Shown here piece by piece: positions 57,363 through 64,000 of a stretch of DNA of 64,000 nt (position 1 is the stretch's first letter; every line of letters starts with the position of its first letter). The DNA comes from Myxococcota bacterium (GTDB lineage: Bacteria; Myxococcota_A; Bradymonadia; UBA7976; UBA1532). The stretch is taken from positions 62,001-126,000 of the forward strand of contig CAUJDF010000038.1 in the NCBI GenBank assembly GCA_963169045.1. Direction: 5' to 3'. The notes beneath the pieces were generated by a model. That model was not told where the DNA came from. It was given only the letters and a program-made list of their open reading frames with translations, and searched no databases. The position numbers were made by a program, and so were the translations under genes.

Positions 57363-58130
57363 ATGAACGTCCGCTGCCTCACGATCAACGTCGCCGGGCT
57401 GGGGTTCGGCTGGTTCGACGGGCGCCGCGACGCGCTCGTGCGCGGCGTGCAGCGCCTCGCCCCCGACGTGCTCTGCCTGCAGGAGGCCGTCGTCCGCAAC
57501 GATCCGACGCTCGTGGACCAGGTCCTCGAAGTCGCGGGGGCGGTGGGCCTCGGGGCGGCCGCCTTCGCGCCCTACGGCAGCCCGGGCGAGCCACAGGGCG
57601 GCGTCGCGATCGCCTCGCGCTGGCCGATCCGGCACGTCGAGAGCCGCGCGTTGAGCCGCGGGCCGCGGGATCCGTCCGACGAGCGCGTCGCGCTGTTCGC
57701 GACGCTGGCCGCGCCGGCCCGGAACCTTCACGTGGCGAACACGCACCTGCCGTGGCGGCCCGAGGAGGCCGGGCTGCGCCAGGACCAGATGGCCCGCGTC
57801 CTGCGGCAGATGCGCGCCCGCGGCTGGCTCGACCCCGGCTCGCCCTCGATCGTGGCCTGCGACCTGAACGCCGAGGAGACCGAGCCCGTCTACGCGCTCG
57901 TCACCGCCGACCTGCAGGACGCCTGGCGCCGCCGCCATCCGCAGGGCGCCGGCGTCACCTGGCGCAACGACACGCCGTACGCCGGCTTCCGCCACCTGCC
58001 GTCGCGGCGCCTCGACTACGTCTTCGCCGCCCGGGGCGCGCGCATCGTCGACACGGCGGTCGTCCTCGACGCGCCGGACCCCGTCTACCCGTCCGACCAC
58101 GCCGGCGTCTTCGCCGTCCTCGACTTCTGA
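57363..58130 (+). CDS. Endonuclease/exonuclease/phosphatase-family protein
   Basis: A 255-residue soluble EEP-fold hydrolase. It opens MNVRCLTINVAGLGFGWFDG with the metal-ligand Asn, then DVLCLQEAVV with the ligand Glu, NTHLPWRPEEAGLRQDQM with catalytic His, IVACDLNAEETEPVYAL with the Asp/Asn pair, and SDHAGVFAVL with the closing Asp-His. It may act on nucleic acid, a phospholipid or a small phosphoester. It starts 31 bases after the metallophosphoesterase gene, so the two probably share an mRNA. Confidence 0.9.
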   Translation: MNVRCLTINVAGLGFGWFDGRRDALVRGVQRLAPDVLCLQEAVVRNDPTLVDQVLEVAGAVGLGAAAFAPYGSPGEPQGGVAIASRWPIRHVESRALSRGPRDPSDERVALFATLAAPARNLHVANTHLPWRPEEAGLRQDQMARVLRQMRARGWLDPGSPSIVACDLNAEETEPVYALVTADLQDAWRRRHPQGAGVTWRNDTPYAGFRHLPSRRLDYVFAARGARIVDTAVVLDAPDPVYPSDHAGVFAVLDF

Positions 58131-58368
58131 CTCGAGTTTCGCCATTTCCGGCTGCCTGCGGCCGGCGCCGACCGGCCGCCGCAGCCTGCGCCCATAGGCG
58201 AAGCCGCCGGTCACTACACCGTCAAGCTCGACCGGGCCGAGGCGGCGACCTCATCGGACGGCGAGACACGGGCCGCGCGCGTCGCGCTCTCACCCGATTC
58301 GACCGACCCTGCCTTCGCGCCGCTCGTGTTCGTCGACCCGGACCCGCCGGATCCGCTATGCAGGGGGC
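58131..58368. other. Gap before the lipoprotein-caspase pair, with an open frame lacking a start
   Basis: This 238-base stretch holds an open frame on the plus strand from the stop at 58130 to about 58438. Part of it reads like a protein (AGHYTVKLDRAEAATSSDGE, then ARVALSPDSTDPAFAPLVFV) but has no ATG or GTG in frame. It may be a decayed gene or chance. The next gene's promoter is presumably also here; I see no clear promoter boxes. Confidence 0.3.
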
Positions 58369-59400
58369 GTGAAACTCCTCATCGGATTCGGTGTGGCGCT
58401 CCTCGCGAGCGCATGTGGCACCTCACGGCCCACGATCGATGACAGCCGCGACCTCGCGGCGGCCCTCGAGGCGAAGCCCAACTTCTTCCTGCGCGGCAGC
58501 GGGCTCGACCAGGACCCGTCGGCCTACCTCGGGCGGTTCGTGCCCGACGACGCCACGGCGCAGACGGTCGACGAAGCGGCCGCGATGAGGCTGGCGTGCA
58601 GCCAGTTCTTCACGGTCCGCAAGGTGCCGGCCGGCAACGTCGAGCTCGACGAGTACTTCACTGCCGGCACGTCCGCCGCCGCGAGCCTCGGCCTGCCGGC
58701 GATGGGCCTCTCGGCGTCGGCGGAGCAGGGCCGCGTGGTGCGCGTGCGCTACCGGCTCACCGAGAAGTGGATCGCCGACCTGGCCGATCCCGCCGGCTTC
58801 GAGGCCTGCTGCAAGCGCGCCGGCGACCAGTGCACCCGTCGCGTGATCGGCGAGTTCCTGGCGGGCGCCGGCGAGATCCTCACCACCGCCAGCCAGAGCC
58901 TCGGCGCGGGGGCCTCGCACACCACCGGCGCCGCCGAGATCAAGGACGGCGTGGCCTGGAGCCGCAGCGTGCGGTTCACCGAGCCCGTGTTCTTCGCGTT
59001 CCGCGTCACGGAGAACCGCTTCACCGGCCCCGGCACGTGCGCCGGCAACTGGGCCGACGAGCCGCCGCGCAGCGCGCAAGGTCGCTACTTCGTTGGGGTT
59101 TCCGACTGGCTCGAGTCGGAGCGCGTCGCGCGCGACCAGGCGATGTTCGACGCGCGGCGGCAGGTCGTCCGGTTCCTCGGCGAGCGCATCGCGCAGGGCG
59201 GCGTGGCCGACGCGCGCCTGAGCGACGACGCCTTCGTGCGCCGCAGCTCCGAGGCCCTGGCGAAGCACCTCAAGGACGAGTGCTGGAAGCCCGAACAGTA
59301 TCAAGGGCCCGAAGGCTGGCGGTACCGGGCCCGGGTGCTGACGTTCGTCCCGGAGGCCGAGGTGACCGGAGCGGCGGAGACGCTGGGCGGCGTGGAATGA
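58369..59400 (+). CDS. Lipoprotein coupled to the caspase-FGE gene
   Basis: A 343-residue exported lipoprotein (lipobox LLASACG). I do not recognise a named family with confidence. The sequence suggests LPP20/LPXP-like lipoproteins: repeated units such as DEAAAMRLACSQFFTVRKVP, RVRYRLTEKWIADLADPAGF, and DQAMFDARRQVVRFLGERIA. A Cys cluster (EACCKRAGDQCTRR) may be disulfide-bonded. It starts at GTG 58369. The stop overlaps the next ATG as ATGA, so the lipoprotein and the caspase-like protein are made together and probably act as a pair in the envelope. Confidence 0.78.
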   Translation: MKLLIGFGVALLASACGTSRPTIDDSRDLAAALEAKPNFFLRGSGLDQDPSAYLGRFVPDDATAQTVDEAAAMRLACSQFFTVRKVPAGNVELDEYFTAGTSAAASLGLPAMGLSASAEQGRVVRVRYRLTEKWIADLADPAGFEACCKRAGDQCTRRVIGEFLAGAGEILTTASQSLGAGASHTTGAAEIKDGVAWSRSVRFTEPVFFAFRVTENRFTGPGTCAGNWADEPPRSAQGRYFVGVSDWLESERVARDQAMFDARRQVVRFLGERIAQGGVADARLSDDAFVRRSSEALAKHLKDECWKPEQYQGPEGWRYRARVLTFVPEAEVTGAAETLGGVE

Positions 59401-61310
59401 CGCGGATCGCGTGGGCGGCGGCGGCCCTGCTGTGGGCGGGCGCCGCCCTGGCGGGACCCTGGCCCGAGATCGACCGGGCGCCGGCGGCGCTCGGCGGCGG
59501 CGAGAACGACGCCGCGGTCGTCGTCGGCGTCGAGGACTACGCCTACCTGGCCGACGTCCCCGGCGCCGGGCGCAACGCGAAGGCCTGGTACGAATACCTC
59601 GTCCGCGCGCGCAAGGTGCCGGTCGGCCACGTGGCGCTGCTGCTCGACCGCGAGGGCACCAACACCAAGGTGCGGCGGGCGGTCGCCGAGGCCGCGGCGC
59701 AGGTGAAGCCGGGCGGGACGCTCTGGTTCGTCTTCATCGGCCACGGCGCCCCGGCGAAGGACGGCGGCGACGGCCTGCTCGTCGGCGTCGACGCGCAGGT
59801 CGACGAGGTCGACTTCACGAGCCGCAGCGTGTCGCGCCGCGACCTGCTCGCCGAGATGGCGAAGGCCCGCGGGGCGCGTCCCGTGGCGGTCCTCGACACC
59901 TGCTTCAGCGGCCTGGACGGCGCGAGCCGGCCGCTGATGCCGGGCACGCAGTTCGTGGTGAACCCCCAGGCGTTGAGCGCCGGGCTGGCGGGGGTCGCCG
60001 GCGTGACCGTGCTCTCGGCGGGCCGCGCCGACGAGATCGCCGGACCGCTGCCGGGCGAGGAGCGGCCCGCGTTCAGCTACCTCGTGCTCGGGGCGCTGCG
60101 CGGCTGGGGCGACGCCGACGGCGACGGCCGGGTGACGGCGCGCGAGGCGGCGGACTACGCCGGGACCGCGCTCCGCCTGCTCGCGAAGGGCCGCAGCCAG
60201 CGGCCGAGCGTGAGCGGCGAGGACGCGCCGCTGACCCCGAAGCTGCCGAAGACCGAGGCGGGGCCGGACCTCGCCGGGCTGGTCGTCGCGCTCGCAGGCG
60301 GCGCCGCCACGGCCCCGCGAAGCGACGCATTCACCAGTCAACTCGCGGAGTTGGAGCGCGCCGCGCGCGAGCGGGAGGCGGCCGAGGCGCGCGAGCGCGA
60401 GGCGCGCGAGCGGGCGACGGCGGCGCACCGGACGCAGGCCGACGCCGACTGGCAGCTGCTGCAGCACTTCGCGGGCGCGTCGAAGGGGCCGGAGGCGGTC
60501 CGGGCCGTCGAGGCGTTCGTCGCGAAGTACGACGCGCACCCGCTCGGCAATCCGCGCGCGGTCGAGGCGCGGGCGCTGCTGCAGACGCTGAACGGGCCGC
60601 CCGCCGCGCTCGTCGAGTGGGTGACCCTGCCGGGCGGCACCTTCACCCAGGGGACGGACGACAGCTGGCTCGAGGAGCGGCCGGCGCACCGGGTGACGGT
60701 GCCCGCGTTCCAGCTCGCGAGGACCGAGGTGACGGTCGAGCAATACCGCGCCTGTGTCGAGGCCCGGGCGTGCACGGCGCCGGCCACGACCGAGGGCTGC
60801 AACTGGGGCGTCGCCGGCCGCGAGAAGCACCCGGTGAACTGCGTCGACTGGAGGCAGGCGCGCGCCTTCGCGACGTGGGTCGGCGGGCGCCTGCCGACCG
60901 AGACGGAGTGGGAGTTCGCGGCGCGCAGCGGCGCCGGCCTGACCTACCCCTGGGGCGGGGAGGAGGCGACCTGCGCCCGCGTCGTCATGGACGACGACCA
61001 TGCCGGTGACGACGGTTGCGGCCGGAAGGGCACGTGGCCGGTGTGCTCGAAACCCGCCGGCAACTCGCGCCAGGGCCTCTGCGACCTCGCCGGCAGCCTG
61101 GAGGAGTGGACCGAGGACTGCGAGGCGGGTTACGCGGCGGCTCCGACGGACGGCCGCGCGTCCACCGGCGGCGACTGCCAGCGCCGGATGTTGCGGGGCG
61201 GCAACTGGTTCCTCGGGGCCGGCAACGTGCGGGCGGCGTTCCGCTCCGGCGGCGGGATCGGGGACCAGTACTCCGGCTACGGCTTCCGGCCGGCGAGATC
61301 CGTCCCTTGA
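59397..61310 (+). CDS. Secreted caspase-like peptidase fused to formylglycine-generating-enzyme-like domain
   Basis: A 637-residue exported protein with signal peptide (WAAAALLWAGAALA). Residues 35-290 are a caspase-like (clan CD, C14) domain: VVVGVEDYAYLADVPGAGRN, the catalytic His in LWFVFIGHGAPAKDGGDG near 114, and the Cys in VAVLDTCFSGLDG near 168. A charged coiled coil (EREAAEAREREARERATAAH, about 315-360) is followed by an FGE-sulfatase domain (405-637): PGGTFTQGTDDSWLEERPAH, EVTVEQYRACVEARAC, GGRLPTETEWEFAARSGAGL and MLRGGNWFLG. In related caspase-FGE proteins the FGE part is usually a binding module. The start overlaps the lipoprotein stop by 4 bases. Confidence 0.92.
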   Translation: MTRIAWAAAALLWAGAALAGPWPEIDRAPAALGGGENDAAVVVGVEDYAYLADVPGAGRNAKAWYEYLVRARKVPVGHVALLLDREGTNTKVRRAVAEAAAQVKPGGTLWFVFIGHGAPAKDGGDGLLVGVDAQVDEVDFTSRSVSRRDLLAEMAKARGARPVAVLDTCFSGLDGASRPLMPGTQFVVNPQALSAGLAGVAGVTVLSAGRADEIAGPLPGEERPAFSYLVLGALRGWGDADGDGRVTAREAADYAGTALRLLAKGRSQRPSVSGEDAPLTPKLPKTEAGPDLAGLVVALAGGAATAPRSDAFTSQLAELERAAREREAAEAREREARERATAAHRTQADADWQLLQHFAGASKGPEAVRAVEAFVAKYDAHPLGNPRAVEARALLQTLNGPPAALVEWVTLPGGTFTQGTDDSWLEERPAHRVTVPAFQLARTEVTVEQYRACVEARACTAPATTEGCNWGVAGREKHPVNCVDWRQARAFATWVGGRLPTETEWEFAARSGAGLTYPWGGEEATCARVVMDDDHAGDDGCGRKGTWPVCSKPAGNSRQGLCDLAGSLEEWTEDCEAGYAAAPTDGRASTGGDCQRRMLRGGNWFLGAGNVRAAFRSGGGIGDQYSGYGFRPARSVP

Positions 61311-61401
61311 GGCGTGTGCTGCTCGCCCTGCCGCGGCCGGTGCTCGCGTCGGCCGCGGCGCTGCCCGAGCTCCCGCCGCCGCGCACCGGGCGCACTGCCC
61401 C

Positions 61402-61920
61402 TCAGGACACCGCGGTCGTCGGGATCATGTCCTTCTTGCGGTCGGTGAGCGTCGCGAACTCGCGGGCGTCCCTGTGGCCGACGTCGCCCGTCCTCAGCCA
61501 GCCGTCGCGCATCACCGCGGCGGACTCCGCGGGGTTGTTCCAGTCGCCCTTCATCGCTTGCGGGTCGCGCACGCACAGCTCGCCCGTGAGCTCCTCGATG
61601 CTGCCTTCCCCGGTCCTGACCGGCAGCTCGTGGAAGGCGTCGTCGCGGATCGAGACCTCGGTCGAGGAGAAGGGCAGGCCGATCGTGCCGTTCCACGGCG
61701 TGCCCATGGGGTTGGCCGTGACGCCGGGCGAGGCCTCGGTCAAGCCGTAGGCTTCGGTGATGTGCCGCCCGGTCACGCGCTGCCAGCGCTCGGCCACCGG
61801 CTGCCGCACGTGCGCGCCGCCACCGACCACCACCTTCAGGGAGGAGAAGTGGGCTCGGCCAATGCCGTTCCGTTCCCGCATCTCGCAGGTCTCAGGCCGC
61901 CTGTTGTCCGTGGAAGTCAC
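61402..61920 (-). pseudogene. Remnant of a long-chain acyl-CoA synthetase (FadD)
   Basis: A 172-residue open frame matching only the middle of AMP-forming acyl-CoA synthetases: LKVVVGGGAHVRQPVAERWQ, ITEAYGLTEASPGVTANPMG, GELCVRDPQAMKGDWNNPAE and the hinge RTGDVGHRDAREFATLTDRK. The whole N-terminal AMP-binding half and the C-terminal lid, with its catalytic Lys, are missing. The frame stops just after DRKKDM. It cannot be an active enzyme. Its GTG start overlaps the end of the unidentified fragment upstream by 4 bases. Confidence 0.8.
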
Positions 61921-62147
61921 GCGACACTCCCCTGGAAAGCCGGCTCACCAGCCAAGAAGCGGCGGCGACTCATCGCGCGAGCCTCGCCCGCCTCGAGCGC
62001 TGTGCGGCCGTCGTCGATGTGGGTGCAGCCGGTGAACAGCCCCCGATTGGCCTCGGCGGTGGCGACGTCGGGCGACCCGACGCGGTCGTTGCTCCACACC
62101 CACGAGTCGATGTCGCACTCGACCCGCCGCCACAGCGGGTTCTGCGC
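61917..62147 (-). other. Open frame directly after the stop of the SRCR gene, unidentified
   Basis: This 230-base stretch keeps the same reading frame as the SRCR gene after its TGA. It codes SWVWSNDRVGSPDVATAEAN, then LFTGCTHIDDGRTALEAGEA and ends in SVA and a stop that overlaps the FadD remnant. There is no ATG near its start; GTG at 62099 would give 60 residues. It may be a piece of a broken gene or an ancient C-terminal extension cut off by the stop at 62150-62148. I do not recognise the sequence. Confidence 0.35.
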
Positions 62148-64000
62148 TCAGTTGGCGTTGGCCTCGGGCGGCAGGGCGTGGCGGCCGTTCAGGATCATGG
62201 AGCGCATGAGCTGGCGGGAGCTGGCGTCGAAGCCGGCGTCCGGATCCTGCCAGTCGGTCTCCACGAGCCACAGGCGGCCGAGGCCCGAGTCGACGTAGGC
62301 GAGCGAGACGGTGTTCGCGCTCCAGCCGCCCAGGCGCGTCATCGGCACGTTCCAGCCGCTCATGTCCATGCCGCAGCCGAAGTTGTCCGCCTGCACCGGA
62401 AGGCCGCCGTTGGCCACCCAGAACGGGTCGTCGAGGGTGAACCGGACGGGCGGGTTGATCGCGTCCATGCAGTCGCCGTTGACGCCACCCTGGGCGACGT
62501 TGGCGTTGAACACGCGGTTGTAGACGTTGTCGCTGATCGAGTGCTCGGTGATGACGATGCCGCCCGCGTCGAGGTAGGCGCGGAACGCGGGGCCGTTCAC
62601 GTTGTTGATGCCGCCGCGCGTGACGAGCACCGCCTGGGTGTTCGCGTCCGGCGCACAGCCCTCGACCACCGCCAGGTTGTCGCCCGGGTTGACGAATGTG
62701 GCGACGTTGCGCGCGCTCGCGCCGCAGCGCATCAGGTTGGCACGGCGCGGAACCTGCCCGAGGCGCCAGCAGTAGTTGACCGCGGCGCAGCCGTGGTCGC
62801 TGACGTAGGCCGAGTACGAGCAGCCCGCCTGGCCGCAGTCATACGGGCCACCGCCCGCCGGCATCACGAAGTCGTCGGGCCGGCCCTCGCCGCGGCAGTA
62901 CTGGTCGTCGCCCCAGCCATCCAGGAATGCGCGGCGGTTGAGCTGCCCGTCCACCGTCGAGCAGCCGTACTCGGCGGGCTGACCGCCGAAGAGCTGCGCG
63001 CACGCCTGCACGCACGACACCGAAGCGACGTCGGGGTCGGACCAGTTCGGGCCCTGGTCCACGCGGAAGCTGCCGATCTGGCCGACCGGCGCCTCGCGCT
63101 GGCAGTTGGCGTCGCAGCCGTCGCCCGGCTCGTTGCCGCCGTCGTCGCACTGCTCGCCCGGATCGACGTTGCCGTCGCCGCAGCGGGGCGCGACGCACGC
63201 GCCGTCGCGGCAGAGCTGGCCGGCGACGCAGTGCGCGTCGACGCGGCACTGGCCCGCCTGCAGGCAGCGGACGCCGGCGTCCTCGGCGTGCACGCAGTTG
63301 TGCACGCCGCGCGGCCGGGCGGGGCAGAGCGCGAGCCCCGCCTCGTTGCCGGCGCACTGGACGTCGTCGAGCCAGATCGGGTCCGCGCCGCCGCCGAAGT
63401 TCTGGATGGCCTGCGCCGCGCCCGGAAAGCCCAGCTGCCGGCAGACGACGTCGGCGTCGTTCACGTCCCAGACGTCATCGCAGACGGTGCCCCAGCGGCC
63501 GTCGAAGTGGATCTCGACGCGACCGTGGCCGGCGCCCTGGCCGGCCGCGAGGCGCACGTCGCCGTTCTGGGGCGGCGGCTCCTCGCCGCAGTAGCGCAGC
63601 GCGCAGACGGGCGTCGGCGGCAGGTTGTAGACGAAGAAGCCGCCGCAGTTGCGCACCTGGACGTTCGCGTTCCAGTTGCAGGTGTTGCCGGACCAGTTGA
63701 AGCACACGCGCCGGTCGACGATGCCGTCGCCGACGGCCGGGTGCGCGCCGTCGAGCCAGCCCGGGGCGTGGGTGCCGCAGGCGAACTCGGCGGGGGCCTG
63801 GGTGGGCATGCGGGTGCCGGCCGCGCCGACGAACCGGTGCCAGCCCGGCTGCCAGCCGACCTGGTCGCAGATCGTGATGCCGCCCGCGCCGTCGTTGAAG
63901 CTGACGTTGCGGTTGCCCTCGCCGAGCTCGCGGTAGGTCTGGCACGGATCGTCGGACGGCGCCTCCTGGCAGGTGCCCTCGATGCAGCGCTCGCCGTCGG
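62148..64000 (-). CDS. Secreted multi-domain protein with D8C (uromodulin-type) and SRCR modules, cut by window edge
   Basis: At least 616 residues; the N-terminus lies past the right edge. From the edge: a Cys-rich repeat end (DGERCIEGTC); a D8C-like module (63590-63953) starting DPCQTYRELG, with WHRFVGAAGTRMPT, GWLDGAHPAVGDGIVDRRVC, FNWSGNTCNWNANVQVRNC and VYNLPPTPVCALRYC; an SRCR domain (63264-63561) with GRVEIHFDGRWGTVCDDVWD, VVCRQLGFPGAAQ, WLDDVQCAGNEAGLALCPAR and HAEDAGVRCL; a Cys-rich CGDGNVDPGEQCDDGGNEPG repeat (63103-63183); a Cys-rich region; and a C-terminal domain resembling class I glutamine-amidotransferase folds (AVLVTRGGINNVNGPAFRAY, GGIVITEHSI). SRCR and D8C domains bind ligands in animal proteins. 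It is surely exported; the role is unknown. Confidence 0.88.
   Translation of the reverse strand, partial: DGERCIEGTCQEAPSDDPCQTYRELGEGNRNVSFNDGAGGITICDQVGWQPGWHRFVGAAGTRMPTQAPAEFACGTHAPGWLDGAHPAVGDGIVDRRVCFNWSGNTCNWNANVQVRNCGGFFVYNLPPTPVCALRYCGEEPPPQNGDVRLAAGQGAGHGRVEIHFDGRWGTVCDDVWDVNDADVVCRQLGFPGAAQAIQNFGGGADPIWLDDVQCAGNEAGLALCPARPRGVHNCVHAEDAGVRCLQAGQCRVDAHCVAGQLCRDGACVAPRCGDGNVDPGEQCDDGGNEPGDGCDANCQREAPVGQIGSFRVDQGPNWSDPDVASVSCVQACAQLFGGQPAEYGCSTVDGQLNRRAFLDGWGDDQYCRGEGRPDDFVMPAGGGPYDCGQAGCSYSAYVSDHGCAAVNYCWRLGQVPRRANLMRCGASARNVATFVNPGDNLAVVEGCAPDANTQAVLVTRGGINNVNGPAFRAYLDAGGIVITEHSISDNVYNRVFNANVAQGGVNGDCMDAINPPVRFTLDDPFWVANGGLPVQADNFGCGMDMSGWNVPMTRLGGWSANTVSLAYVDSGLGRLWLVETDWQDPDAGFDASSRQLMRSMILNGRHALPPEANAN

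Overview
The window is very GC-rich, densely coded, and looks like a chromosomal segment of a myxobacterium or close relative (Myxococcota). The reasons are many lipoproteins with Pro-Asp-Ala-rich linkers, Cys-rich repeats of the CGDGxxxxGEQCDDG type, FHA and PEGA proteins, a sigma-54-type promoter, and long chains of genes overlapping by 4 bases (ATGA/GTGA). I saw no tRNA, rRNA, CRISPR array, insertion sequence or prophage. No stretch over 300 bases lacks a gene or gene remnant.

1-11 kb, energy metabolism, all on the minus strand. The left edge holds the start of a cytoplasmic group 3b-type [NiFe] hydrogenase operon: a cyclic-nucleotide-binding protein, a fused HydB-HydG electron-transfer subunit, and the small subunit, which is cut by the edge. 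Next is a complete cbb3 oxidase operon read as ccoS, ccoNO (fused), ccoQ, ccoP (one haem), ccoG, ccoH, a SafE/UreH-like membrane protein and ccoI. A strong -24/-12 (sigma-54) sequence lies just upstream of ccoS.

11-33 kb, a mixed accessory region. It holds an OmpA-like lipoprotein, two paralogous membrane proteins with a spermidine-synthase-like domain, astA, a giant DNRLRE/lyase-like lipoprotein, selO, a multicopper oxidase with a repeat-built Gly linker, a LysR regulator, a lipoprotein with a possible clan CD His/Cys pair, a di-haem peroxidase, a beta-propeller protein, and a cytochrome c-FTR1 iron permease with a Fur-box-like sequence at its start.

33-46 kb. ahcY is divergent from an ArsR-methyltransferase fusion gene, with a palindrome between them. 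A five-gene coupled operon follows: an S41 peptidase with a long tail, DUF423, an active M16 peptidase, a FliI/SctN-like ATPase with no secretion genes near it, and an M16 protein lacking its zinc motif. A receiver-only response regulator and a large FHA-TM protein come next.

46-64 kb. A multi-span membrane protein is followed by comEC, which lacks an in-frame stop where it should end, a small FHA-like protein, an EI24 protein, an orphan GroES, a PDA-repeat lipoprotein, a PEGA protein, gpmI, a metallophosphoesterase and an EEP-fold hydrolase. A coupled pair then encodes a lipoprotein and a secreted caspase-FGE protein. A fatty-acyl-CoA synthetase remnant lies beside the right-edge gene, a secreted mosaic that joins a uromodulin-type D8C module to an SRCR domain. 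Both domains are best known from animals, and this is the most striking gene in the window.
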